A stretch of DNA of 64,000 bases from contig NZ_CP034437.1 in the NCBI RefSeq assembly GCF_003952225.1, positions 5,876,001-5,940,000 on the forward strand. Direction: 5' to 3'. The stretch comes from Paenibacillus albus (GTDB lineage: Bacteria; Bacillota; Bacilli; Paenibacillales; Paenibacillaceae). Below, in pieces: positions 35,369 to 43,562 of the stretch (its first letter is position 1; each line of letters starts with the position of its first letter). Position numbers and translations under genes: made by a program. The notes under the pieces are model-generated. The model had not been told where the DNA came from. It did no database searches and was given only the letters and a program-made list of their open reading frames with translations.

Positions 35369-35551
35369 TAACGGACTCAGGAAGCGTTATTTGCTCATTT
35401 TCGCCGAATTTGAAGCTCTAACGGACTCAGGAAGCACTATTCGGGGAGTATCGGGTGTTTTGCAATCCTTTTTGGCCCGATAGCGTCGCTGTGTTCCGTT
35501 AGAATTTTGCAGCGTGCGATTCCGGACGAATAACGCTTCTGAGGTCCGTTA
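35369..35551. repeat. Self-complementary intergenic element, copy 2
   Basis: Diverged copy of the element at 35127, same orientation. It starts TAACGGACTCAGGAAGCGTT and ends with its near-perfect complement AACGCTTCTGAGGTCCGTTA. A second inner pair begins TAACGGACTCAGGAAGCACT and closes with CGCTGTGTTCCGTTA. Its size and terminal inverted repeats resemble a MITE, with no transposase present. Confidence 0.75.
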
Positions 35552-35663
35552 GCGCACTCAACATACGCTCCACTTTTGCCACCACTATTTTCTAACTGCA
35601 ACCTCGTAACATTACGCTGTATCCTTTCGTCCAATAAGTGAAAGTATATGGAGGAAAGGGTGT

Positions 35664-36209
35664 ATGGAAATGAACAACAATGTTGGTAATCGTGTGTATG
35701 ATTGGTTCCGGCTCTCGGCAGCCGTTCTTATAACCGCTTCAATGCTTGTCCTCGCTGCTGGCTGCGGTCACGCTAGCACTAACGATGCGAATACAGCAGC
35801 GCCCCTGCGATCGGCAGAGCCGACAACCGTCTCGGATCGCATCAACTCAGGGACGAATCCGTTTGAAGTGGCGGGCATTCGAGATCCGAAGGACTTCATC
35901 GACGTGTTCAACACGGTCAAGGATGCCATCGCATCCGGCGATCAAGCCGAGGTTGCCAGCCATATTCTGTACCCGCTGAAGGTGAACGGCAAGTCAGGCA
36001 CGCAGCTCTATCAGACTCGGGCTGATTTCGTGCAGCATTACGACACAATTATTACCGAGCCTGTGAAGAAAGCAATTGCGAAACAAGCGGTCGACCAGCT
36101 GTTCGTCAACTACCAAGGCGTCATGGTCGGCAACGGCGAAATGTGGTTCGGCGGCAGTGCCGACGAGAAGCAAGTGATCGGCATTATTGCCATCAATCAC
36201 GATTTCTAG
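35664..36209 (+). CDS. Predicted lipoprotein of unknown function
   Basis: Exported lipoprotein of 181 aa. ATG with GGAGG nine bases upstream. Signal sequence with lipobox LAAGC (Cys34), then a short Ser/Thr/Asn linker. The mature domain (about 65-181) begins NPFEVAGIRDPKDFIDVFNTVKDA and contains HILYPLKVNGKSGTQLYQTRADF and LFVNYQGVMVGNGEMWFGG. The last part resembles short periplasmic proteins with a cystatin or NTF2-like fold, but I do not recognise a named family. It ends only three bases before the convergent gluconokinase stop, with no terminator between. Confidence 0.78.
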   Translation: MEMNNNVGNRVYDWFRLSAAVLITASMLVLAAGCGHASTNDANTAAPLRSAEPTTVSDRINSGTNPFEVAGIRDPKDFIDVFNTVKDAIASGDQAEVASHILYPLKVNGKSGTQLYQTRADFVQHYDTIITEPVKKAIAKQAVDQLFVNYQGVMVGNGEMWFGGSADEKQVIGIIAINHDF

Positions 36210-36212
36210 CAC

Positions 36213-37748
36213 CTAGTAATTCAACTTACGCTGATACTCGGCAATGCTGGCATATTCCTCTTCCAGCTTGCCCGCAAGGCGCAAGTAAATCGGCAGCAGC
36301 TCTCTGTATTGAGCTGCTGCTTCTTTATTAGGCGTGTGTGCGTAATTCGAGCCTGTCATCTGCGTGACGATGCTCAAACTATCCGCTCTTTCGATCGCCA
36401 TAAGACCGAGCACAACAGCGCCAAGACAAGAGCTCTCGAAGCTCTCTGGTATGATCAAATCTTGATCGAGCACATCCGCCATCATTTGCCGCCACAGAGC
36501 CGAACGGGCAAAACCGCCCGTCGCGTGAATCCGAACCGGCTTCCCAATCGACTCCTCCAGCGCCGCGAGAACGGAGTACAGATTGTAATTGATCCCCTCA
36601 AGGACAGCCCGCATCATATGCTCCTTGCGATGATGCAGTGTCAATCCGAAGAATGAACCGCGCGCATCCGGATTCCACAGCGGCGCTCTCTCCCCTGTCA
36701 GGTATGGATGGAAAATAAGCCCGTCCGAGCCGGGGCGAACTCCCTCAATAATACGAGTGAGCATATCGTACGGATCAATGCCGAGGCGTTTGGCCGTCTC
36801 AACCTCAGCAGCAGCAAGCTCATCCCTCAGCCAGCGAAAAATAATGCCGCCATTGTTGACCGCCCCGCCGATGACCCACTTATTCTCCGTCAGCGCATAG
36901 CAGAAATATCGGCCATTCGGATCGGTCACCGGCTTATCGACGATCGTCCGAATCGCGCCGCTCGTCCCGATTGTAACGGCTACGACGCCCGGATCTACCG
37001 CACCAACGCCGAGGTTCGAGAGCGGGCCATCGCTTGCTCCGACGACGAACCGAGTTTCCGCTTTCAGGCCCATCGCAGCGGCATACACGCCGATAAGCCC
37101 CTGCTGCACATGCGTTGTAGGCACGATCGCGGACAGCTTGTCTGCCGTTACGCCAGTGATGCGGAGCGCTTCGTCATCCCAGTTCATCTGCTCCAGATTG
37201 AACATCCCCGTTCCCGAAGCAATGGAGTGATCCACAATATAGGCGCCAAAGAGCTTTGCGAATATGTATTCTTTGATCGAGATGAACCTCGCAGCGTGCG
37301 CGAAGACATCCTGCTTCTCATGGCGCAGCCAGAGCAGCTTCGTAATCGGCGACATCGGATGAATCGGCGTACCTGTGCGCAAGTAGATCGCATGCCCGCC
37401 CATTTCCTCCTTCAGCCGCTTCGCCCATGCCGCGCTGCGATTATCCGCCCAAGTGATGCAGTTCATAAGCGGCTTGCCGTCCCCATCCACCGGAATGACG
37501 CTATGCATCGCCGAGCTGAACGAGACGAACAGCACTTGTCCTGCGTCGATTCCTTGCATTACTTGCTTAATGGTAGACAGCACCGCGGCAAAAATCTCCT
37601 CCGGATTCTGCTCGGCAATCTCCGGCGTCGGTGTATAGAGCGGATATTCCACATGCGCCGAAGTAACGACTGTACCATTTTCCTCGAACAGCACCGCCTT
37701 CGTGCTTGTCGTTCCGATATCGACACCCATCATATAGCTCATCGTCAT
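36213..37748 (-). CDS. gntK: Gluconokinase (FGGY family)
   Basis: ATP-dependent phosphorylation of D-gluconate to 6-phosphogluconate; cytoplasmic, 511 aa, close to Bacillus GntK (513 aa). From memory it follows B. subtilis GntK throughout: MGVDIGTTSTKAVLFEENG, SFSSAMHSVIPVDGDG, CITWADNRS, RTGTPIHPMSPITKL, KEYIFAKLFG, VTIGTSGAIRTIVDKP, GGAVNNGGIIFRWLRDE, GERAPLWNPDARGSFFGL, HATGGFARSALWRQMMADV, ESFESSCLGA. ATG at 37748 follows AGGA by eight bases; the ATG at 37742 is equally possible. It lies 22 bases after the AlkD-like gene. No gluconate permease or GntR-type regulator is nearby. Confidence 0.92.
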   Translation of the reverse strand: MTMSYMMGVDIGTTSTKAVLFEENGTVVTSAHVEYPLYTPTPEIAEQNPEEIFAAVLSTIKQVMQGIDAGQVLFVSFSSAMHSVIPVDGDGKPLMNCITWADNRSAAWAKRLKEEMGGHAIYLRTGTPIHPMSPITKLLWLRHEKQDVFAHAARFISIKEYIFAKLFGAYIVDHSIASGTGMFNLEQMNWDDEALRITGVTADKLSAIVPTTHVQQGLIGVYAAAMGLKAETRFVVGASDGPLSNLGVGAVDPGVVAVTIGTSGAIRTIVDKPVTDPNGRYFCYALTENKWVIGGAVNNGGIIFRWLRDELAAAEVETAKRLGIDPYDMLTRIIEGVRPGSDGLIFHPYLTGERAPLWNPDARGSFFGLTLHHRKEHMMRAVLEGINYNLYSVLAALEESIGKPVRIHATGGFARSALWRQMMADVLDQDLIIPESFESSCLGAVVLGLMAIERADSLSIVTQMTGSNYAHTPNKEAAAQYRELLPIYLRLAGKLEEEYASIAEYQRKLNY

Positions 37749-37770
37749 TTCCCCTGTCCTTCTCCCTTTG

Positions 37771-38478
37771 CTAGCAAATGCAGGTTTTGCGTTTGATGCC
37801 GATCTTGCCCATTCCAGCCATCTTCGTAATATATTCAGCAGCAAGCGGCACTTTGCAGGCCGTATTGCCAACGTTAACATGCACTTTGCCGACGACTTCG
37901 GCGATCTCAATCGCTTCCTCGTGCAGCTCTCTCACATAAGCCGCTGCGGAGATGAGAAAGCCGTTCATCGTATAGCGGACGCGGTTCTGTTCTATATGAA
38001 TGCGATCACGCACCTCGTGAAGAAGCCCGCGAACCTCATCCATGTCGAGCTGCTCATCCACCGTGATCGACAAGTAGTTCGCGTATGTGCTCCAGCCGCA
38101 TGCCGCGATCATCTCCTCCGGCGACCGAATCCATTCCATCGCAAGCTCACGGGCCCACGGACTCTCCGCCGCCACGCTCGCCACCGTATATTCAGCAAGC
38201 AAGTACCAGTAAGCTGCTCGCACCCAGCTCTGCAGCTGCTCCTTCGTGATCGTCTTCGGATTCACCGTAAGTCCGGCGAGATACATCGCGTCACTGACAC
38301 CAGAATCGTACAGCGAAAGCGCGAGCGCTTGATCTTTCTTCACCGGCTTCACAAGCTTCTTCAAATCGCCGACCTTCACTCCGTAAAAAGGCTCCCGTGC
38401 CCCGTGATTCACAAGCGTCTTCTTCGTCTGCTCCGAGCCCATCTCAGCTAAATGCTGCATCACTTCTTCGTACGTCAT
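37771..38478 (-). CDS. DNA alkylation repair protein, AlkD-like
   Basis: HEAT-like repeat protein of 235 aa related to AlkD glycosylases, which remove positively charged alkylated bases without base flipping (known for AlkD). Visible family elements: HGAREPFYGVKVGDLKKLVKPVKKDQALALSLYDSG, DAMYLAGLTV, WYLLAEYTVASVAAESPWARELAMEWI, CGWSTYANYLSI, NRVRYTMNGFLISAAAYV, and an unusual C-terminal Cys-x-Cys. Many relatives are uncharacterised, so glycosylase activity is uncertain. The ribosome site is weak (GGTGATC). It is apparently co-transcribed with gluconokinase, with no obvious functional link. Confidence 0.85.
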   Translation of the reverse strand: MTYEEVMQHLAEMGSEQTKKTLVNHGAREPFYGVKVGDLKKLVKPVKKDQALALSLYDSGVSDAMYLAGLTVNPKTITKEQLQSWVRAAYWYLLAEYTVASVAAESPWARELAMEWIRSPEEMIAACGWSTYANYLSITVDEQLDMDEVRGLLHEVRDRIHIEQNRVRYTMNGFLISAAAYVRELHEEAIEIAEVVGKVHVNVGNTACKVPLAAEYITKMAGMGKIGIKRKTCIC

Positions 38479-38560
38479 TTTCAGATCACCCGCTTGTCTC
38501 TCTTACTGAAATCTATCTCCAACTATAGCATGGCTTCCCAGAACGGTACAAACGGCCGCT

Positions 38561-38613
38561 AAAGCAGCAAAACCCTTCACCGTCCGGTCGTAACCTGGGC
38601 GATAAAGGGCTTC
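38561..38613 (-). terminator. Probable terminator after the serine hydrolase gene
   Basis: On the minus strand CCCTTTATCG pairs with CGGTGAAGGG, enclosing a smaller CCAGG/CCGG stem, followed by TTTTGC. The T run is weak. Confidence 0.55.
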
Positions 38614-38629
38614 TATTCTTACCTAATCC

Positions 38630-40108
38630 TTAGCTTCTGCCGCGAAGCGTTGGCAGCTCCGGCGGCATGAAAGAGACGTTCACTTTCTGCTGCACAACGA
38701 GTTCATCTTCGCTAAATTGATAATCTGCCTTTACCGAGAACGGCGTCTCAATATACCGAGCCGTAATCGTGAGCTTGTCCGGTTCGCTCCAAGTAAAGCT
38801 CGACATCATGCGCAGGTTCTGCCCACGCTGGAACGGAGCGCCCTGCGGCATAATGCCGCGGCCTTCCGCCCACTCGCCGCGAGCGCAGCGGAGGACGAAC
38901 TCGCCTTCACTGCTCTCGATCGTGACTAACGCTGCATCCGCTTCGAACTGAATTGTAAGTGCGGTCAATTGCAGTGAATTCTCTTCCAGCACGTATCTTC
39001 GGCCATTCACCTTCGACTCCGTAGAAGCTTCTTCGGCTATTATGCGTGGAGGCTCGAGCGTAAGCCTTGCAAGCTTGGAATTCAAAGCCGCTGCGTCTTC
39101 TGCCGTCGAAGCTGCAGCCGAGGTCTCATCGTTGAGCGCTGGCAGCAAATGCGTCCAAATCCCGTTCAGCACACCTTGCATGTCGTTCGTTCCGCTCGTC
39201 AGCGCAATGACCGTATCTTTCTCAGGAAGGACAATGCAGAACTGTCCAAAAGCACCGTCGCCTCGATAAGCACCATGACGGCAACGCCAGAACTGGTAAC
39301 CATAGCCCTGAGCCCAATCGTTCGCTTCATCGTCGCCATTATTAATTTGCTTGGAGGTTGCTTCATTCACCCATGCTTCCGTGAGCACCCGTTTGTCATC
39401 CCAGACACCACGCTGCAAATACAGCTGACCGAACTTGGCGATCGACTCCGTCGTCAGCGTCATGCCCCAGCCTCCGGTATGGATACCGCGCGGACAGGCT
39501 TCCCAAGTCGCTTCGGTAATGCCGAGCGGATCAAGCAGCCGCGGCTGCAAGTAATCGAGAAGCTTCTGCCCGCTCACCTTCTGAATGATTGCCGAGAGCA
39601 TGTATGTAGCCCCGCTGTTATATACAAAATGCGTACCTGGCTCACGTTCCACCGGTGCCTGCACAAAAGCACGGACCCAATCTCCGTCTTCCGCGACAGC
39701 GAGATATTGCATCGTATCGACCTCATGCCCGGTACCCATCATAAGCAGATGGCGTATGCGCATCGCGCGGAGGTTCGCAGAAGGCTCCTCCGGCGACTCT
39801 TCGGGGAAGAACGAAATGACCGCATCGTCCAGAGAAAGCAGCCCTTCGGCAACGGCGAGACCGATGGCGGTTGACGTGAAGCTTTTGCTAAGAGAGAACA
39901 TCATATGCGACAGCTGCGGCTCGTATGGCGCCCACCAGCCTTCCGCAGCCACTTGACCGTGGCGTACAATCATCATGCTGTGCAGCTCGAGATTCGATTC
40001 GCGCCAAGCATCAAGCAAATTCGAGATCGCTTGGGATGGAATACCGACCGACTCCGGGGTTGTTCGCGGCAAACGTAATTCCGTACGTGTGATGAGAATC
40101 GCCTCCAA
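38630..40108 (-). CDS. Serine hydrolase, beta-lactamase class C/esterase family
   Basis: Penicillin-binding-protein-like serine hydrolase, about 492 aa, without signal peptide, so probably a cytoplasmic esterase or peptidase. Catalytic SxxK at Ser72-Lys75 (FSLSKSF) and the Tyr-x-Asn-type element in FVYNSGATYM are visible, followed by HTGGWGMTLTTESIAKFGQLYL typical of the family. A C-terminal beta-rich domain of about 150 residues follows. The start is uncertain: the TTG at 40108 has no ribosome site, and the GGAGG just inside the frame is followed only by non-standard codons at the right distance. Confidence 0.85.
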   Translation of the reverse strand: MEAILITRTELRLPRTTPESVGIPSQAISNLLDAWRESNLELHSMMIVRHGQVAAEGWWAPYEPQLSHMMFSLSKSFTSTAIGLAVAEGLLSLDDAVISFFPEESPEEPSANLRAMRIRHLLMMGTGHEVDTMQYLAVAEDGDWVRAFVQAPVEREPGTHFVYNSGATYMLSAIIQKVSGQKLLDYLQPRLLDPLGITEATWEACPRGIHTGGWGMTLTTESIAKFGQLYLQRGVWDDKRVLTEAWVNEATSKQINNGDDEANDWAQGYGYQFWRCRHGAYRGDGAFGQFCIVLPEKDTVIALTSGTNDMQGVLNGIWTHLLPALNDETSAAASTAEDAAALNSKLARLTLEPPRIIAEEASTESKVNGRRYVLEENSLQLTALTIQFEADAALVTIESSEGEFVLRCARGEWAEGRGIMPQGAPFQRGQNLRMMSSFTWSEPDKLTITARYIETPFSVKADYQFSEDELVVQQKVNVSFMPPELPTLRGRS

Positions 40109-40258
40109 TGATTTTGATTAAACAATCGTTACTCATAAGATGACTGATAACTCTATTCTAGCACTCATCTGGAAGTAGGTTCCATGTGTTTTCTTTACTT
40201 AAACGTGTACATCTGGGGCATACTGATATGTTAAGCAGAGCGGAGGGCAAGCCACAAG

Positions 40259-40552
40259 ATGAAAGACGATATTATTTCTTGGATCATTGGCATTGGGATG
40301 TTGTTAGCTGGCCATATCATTATTCGTTGGTATTGGCAAGACATCGCTGCACATACGCGGCAGTACAAAAAGGAGAAGCAGGGCGGACAGCTGCGATGGT
40401 GGTGGCTCGATGCGGGTTTAATCCTCTGGGATGTGTTCTTGGGCGGCTTTCGCCCGAGCTTGGTCATCGCGCTCATCCTGCTGTTGTGCGGTATTGGTAT
40501 CGTCGTGGTGCAGGTTCGGAAGACGGTGGAGATGCTTATGGGTTATTTCTGA
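40259..40552 (+). CDS. Small membrane protein of unknown function (97 aa)
   Basis: Two predicted membrane segments, about 7-26 (SWIIGIGMLLAGHIIIRWYW) and about 66-86 (PSLVIALILLLCGIGIVVVQV), separated by a basic hydrophilic loop (RQYKKEKQGG) and a Trp-rich amphipathic stretch. ATG with GGAGGG about 12 bases upstream. It ends 39 bases before the convergent PhyH gene. No family recognised. Confidence 0.65.
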   Translation: MKDDIISWIIGIGMLLAGHIIIRWYWQDIAAHTRQYKKEKQGGQLRWWWLDAGLILWDVFLGGFRPSLVIALILLLCGIGIVVVQVRKTVEMLMGYF

Positions 40553-40591
40553 ATTCATCCATTGTCTTGATTTCATAGGTTATCTTCATAA

Positions 40592-41335
40592 CTAATTCGC
40601 CAGCCAATCATCCGAGCCCACCGGACAAGTACCGAAATACTTGAGCGTCTCCCCCTGCAGCACCGGATTGCTCGTCGCGTTATAACAGGTGATGAACGTG
40701 CGGCGGTGATGCTCCGACATATTCGGGGCGGAAGCGTGAAGAAGATTGCTGTGGAAGAACAACGCCGTGCCTGGTTCCATCTCGCAATGCATTAGCTCAA
40801 ACATGTCCTGCACCTGATGAATGCGACGCGGGTCTGCTCCTGTCTGAGCACCAACTTTGCCATGCTCCAGACGACCGAGCTTATGGGAGCCGCGAAGCAC
40901 TTGCAAGCATCCATTCTCCCTAGTCGCAGGATCAAGTGCGATAAAGACGCTCATCATATTCGGATAGATGAAGCCCTGGTCGTACCAGTAGCCATAATCC
41001 TGATGCCACTCCCAGGCTCCGCCGGATTTGGCCTCTTTGAGCATGACCTTACCGTGGAAAAATGCCGCGTCCTCCCCCATCAGAATACGCACATTGTTGA
41101 TGATACGCGGGCATATCGACACACTCGACCATACATCTGATCCGAGCTCGAACCAGATGGCAAGCTTGGCCTTGCGCCCGGAACTGTCATCGGCGCTATA
41201 GGTCGTTCCCGCGACGCGATCGCCGCCTTCAATCTCTTGAATCAACCTGTTCACTTCATTTTTCGTAAACAGGTCCTTCACCATCACAAATCCATCTCGA
41301 TTATATTGCTCGACCTCTTTATGCGTCACAATCAT
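40592..41335 (-). CDS. Phytanoyl-CoA dioxygenase (PhyH) family protein
   Basis: Fe(II)/2-oxoglutarate oxygenase of 247 aa. ATG at 41335 (MIVTHKEVEQ) with GAGGAGG seven bases upstream. Facial triad His111 and Asp113 in WEWHQDYGYWYDQG, distal His200 in LLHASAPN, and an Arg-Arg at 211-212 for 2-oxoglutarate. VLRGSHKLGRLEHG is the typical strand. This subgroup resembles ectoine-hydroxylase-like and unassigned PhyH enzymes in environmental bacteria. Single gene; substrate unknown. Confidence 0.88.
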   Translation of the reverse strand: MIVTHKEVEQYNRDGFVMVKDLFTKNEVNRLIQEIEGGDRVAGTTYSADDSSGRKAKLAIWFELGSDVWSSVSICPRIINNVRILMGEDAAFFHGKVMLKEAKSGGAWEWHQDYGYWYDQGFIYPNMMSVFIALDPATRENGCLQVLRGSHKLGRLEHGKVGAQTGADPRRIHQVQDMFELMHCEMEPGTALFFHSNLLHASAPNMSEHHRRTFITCYNATSNPVLQGETLKYFGTCPVGSDDWLAN

Positions 41336-41458
41336 GTTTGCTCCTCCTCGCCTATTCCAGCTCCGGCTCTCCCTAAGCAATCATCACTAACCTATCTTAT
41401 CTACTTCGTGGCATAATCTAACTTTCCTTCTCGCTCCCTCACATAACCGCTGCCCAAG

Positions 41459-41499
41459 CAAAATGCCCTCCCCGCAAACTTCACGCGAGAAAGGCATTC
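41459..41499 (-). terminator. Terminator after the Gfo/Idh-like gene
   Basis: On the minus strand AATGCCTTTCTCGC pairs with GCGGGGAGGGCATT and is followed by TTTTGC. It closes the four-gene creatininase-family operon. Confidence 0.68.
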
Positions 41500-41511
41500 C
41501 TACCCAAACTC

Positions 41512-42582
41512 TTACAGCAGCACCGCTTCTCCCGTCTCCGCCGACCTTACGGCGCTGTACATCGCCCGCAGCACAGGCTCGAACTGCTCAATCGTGTAAG
41601 GACTTCCGTCTACGCGAGTATCCTTCCCTTCCCATACGTCATGCAGATGGTCGAAAATACCGAAGAATCCCTCATACCGCGCAGGCAGCAGCTCCGCTTC
41701 ACGTATAACGCCGTCGCTTCCTGTTATGAATACACGTCCGCTTTTCAGTTCGATCGTGCCCCGCTCCCCCTCGATGCGAATATCGCCCAGATAGTCCGTC
41801 GGCTCCGCCCGCGACCCCCAAGTCGTCAAATAATGAAGCCGGTACCCTTCAGCCGTCTTCGCTTGCATAGAGGCAATCGGCAGTGTGCCGACTTTCGCCC
41901 AGGAAGGCTTATAGGACTGCGCATAGAGCGTCACCGGATGAAAGCCGAGCAAATAATGCAGCGTGCCAAAATGATGATAGCTCAAGTCCTCCAGCGTCAC
42001 ATGTTTGTAGCTCGACATCCACCTGTTATGCGCGTTCGCAGTGAGCGGCAGCGTGCAGCTCCAGACGACATACTCGACTTTGCCTACTACTGAAGGGTCC
42101 TGCAGCAAAGATTTGATCGTCCGAATGCTCGCGAGGTAGCGGTAAAATTCACCAACGATGAATTTGGCGCCATTGCCGCTACCGCTGCCGCTTCGGCGGC
42201 TAAGCTGAACAAGCTCCCACACGTCCTCAGCGCTGTCGAGCCGAAGCTTCTGTACGACCAAGTCTAGTCCCCGCTCCAATACTTTCCGCTCCGCGTCAAT
42301 CGTATTCTTGCAATCATTCGGCACGATGATGACCGCGAGCTCTGCCGCAGACCGCGCTAGCGCTGTGTCCACATCAGCGTAGACCGGATAACGGTCCAGC
42401 CAGATGCGGTCTTCGGCAGGCAGCCGCTCGAACTCGCCGTACAGATCAACGACACCGGCTACCTCTAAGTAGGGGCGTTTGCTCCATTCCCCAAGCTTCT
42501 CCGTGCCGAGCACGAGAATTCGTTTCGGCTTCGACGCGGCTCCGTTGCCGTGCTCTGCGTGCACATCCCTCTCCATGGCCAT
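41512..42582 (-). CDS. Atypical Gfo/Idh/MocA-like oxidoreductase
   Basis: About 356 aa with the two-domain layout of sugar oxidoreductases. ATG at 42582 follows AGGAGG by eight bases; the ATG at 42588 is too close. The nucleotide-binding start is degenerate (RILVLGTEKLGEW). The usual Glu-Lys-Pro is replaced by VVQKLRL, and the C-terminal domain keeps FIVGEFYRYLASIR and LSYHHFGTLHYLLGFHP. It may bind NAD(P) weakly or have a changed chemistry. It is the last gene of an operon with a creatininase-family protein, a 637-aa unknown and an aldo/keto reductase, probably a catabolic unit for an unknown sugar or amide. Confidence 0.78.
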   Translation of the reverse strand: MAMERDVHAEHGNGAASKPKRILVLGTEKLGEWSKRPYLEVAGVVDLYGEFERLPAEDRIWLDRYPVYADVDTALARSAAELAVIIVPNDCKNTIDAERKVLERGLDLVVQKLRLDSAEDVWELVQLSRRSGSGSGNGAKFIVGEFYRYLASIRTIKSLLQDPSVVGKVEYVVWSCTLPLTANAHNRWMSSYKHVTLEDLSYHHFGTLHYLLGFHPVTLYAQSYKPSWAKVGTLPIASMQAKTAEGYRLHYLTTWGSRAEPTDYLGDIRIEGERGTIELKSGRVFITGSDGVIREAELLPARYEGFFGIFDHLHDVWEGKDTRVDGSPYTIEQFEPVLRAMYSAVRSAETGEAVLL

Positions 42583-42594
42583 TCCCATACCCTC

Positions 42595-43539
42595 CTACTT
42601 TTGCGGCAGCTGATTGTACCATTGCTCGACCTGCCGCCAGAACGATTCCGGTATCGACCGCTCCAGGGATGCAATTGTATTCGTCACGTCCGCAGCTCTG
42701 CTCGGTCCCGACAGCGTAATATCAATCTGCGACTGCCGCGCCGGGAATTGCAGCGCAGCGTCCGTAATAGATACGCCATTGGCGGCGCACAGTTCATACA
42801 GTTCGCTTGCCCGCTTCTGCCGCAGCTCAAGCTCAGGAACGCCGCGGGGAATTTCCACTTCCATTGGGGGCGGTCCGCAGAGCAAGCCTGTCAAGAGCGG
42901 ACTTGCATTAATGACGCCTAGTCCAAGCCCGCTTGCCTCGGCGATTAACGACGCTGCGCTCGGATCAACCGGCGTATAGTCCGAATAGGTCAGAATGGTA
43001 TCGAACTGACCGTGATTCGCGGCAACCGCAAGCAGATCATGCTGCCTCGTCGCAAGGCCGATATTCCGAATGACGCCGCGCTCCTTCGCTTCAAGCAGCA
43101 TGTGAAGCACGCCATTCTCGGCGAGCACATTCGCGAGCACATTCGGGTCATGTACTTGATACAAATCCAGGTAATCCGTCCGCATACGAGCAAGGCTCTG
43201 CTCCAGGCTAAGCTTTGCAAGCACGACCGCTTCCTTCGCCGTCACGTCCTCGCGAACGCGCACCTTCGAGGCGAGAAACACTGATTCCCGCGGCACCTGA
43301 GCGAGAAAATGGCCGACAATGCGCTCGCTCTCGCCGTACGCAACCGACGTATCGAAGTATCGGACACCGCTGTCGTACGCAAGCTTCAACACCGCCGCTT
43401 CGAGGTCCATCGTCTCTGCATCCATCGCACCTCGGCCGAGCCACGCGCAGCCGACGCCATATGGAATCCGGTTGCCGCCTGCAGTTCTCAGCCAGTACCG
43501 GCTTATGGTCTGTTTGAATTGGCCTCTTTCTTCTGCCAT
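42595..43539 (-). CDS. Aldo/keto reductase
   Basis: NAD(P)H-dependent oxidoreductase of about 314 aa. ATG at 43539 with AGGAG seven bases upstream; an ATG two codons earlier and an upstream TTG are alternatives. The catalytic tetrad is visible: Asp in YFDTSVAYGESE with its Tyr, Lys in FLASKVRV, His in LYQVHDPN. The sequence resembles the fucose/D-threo-aldose dehydrogenase branch (LGLGVINASPLLTGLL). It overlaps no neighbour but sits within 25 bases of genes on both sides, in the creatininase-family operon. Confidence 0.88.
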   Translation of the reverse strand: MAEERGQFKQTISRYWLRTAGGNRIPYGVGCAWLGRGAMDAETMDLEAAVLKLAYDSGVRYFDTSVAYGESERIVGHFLAQVPRESVFLASKVRVREDVTAKEAVVLAKLSLEQSLARMRTDYLDLYQVHDPNVLANVLAENGVLHMLLEAKERGVIRNIGLATRQHDLLAVAANHGQFDTILTYSDYTPVDPSAASLIAEASGLGLGVINASPLLTGLLCGPPPMEVEIPRGVPELELRQKRASELYELCAANGVSITDAALQFPARQSQIDITLSGPSRAADVTNTIASLERSIPESFWRQVEQWYNQLPQK

Positions 43540-43562
43540 ATCCATGCTCCTATTCAACTCCT

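Noticed and set aside
35127-35551. Insertion sequence
   Set aside because: Inverted ends exist but there is no transposase reading frame; kept as a repeat element.
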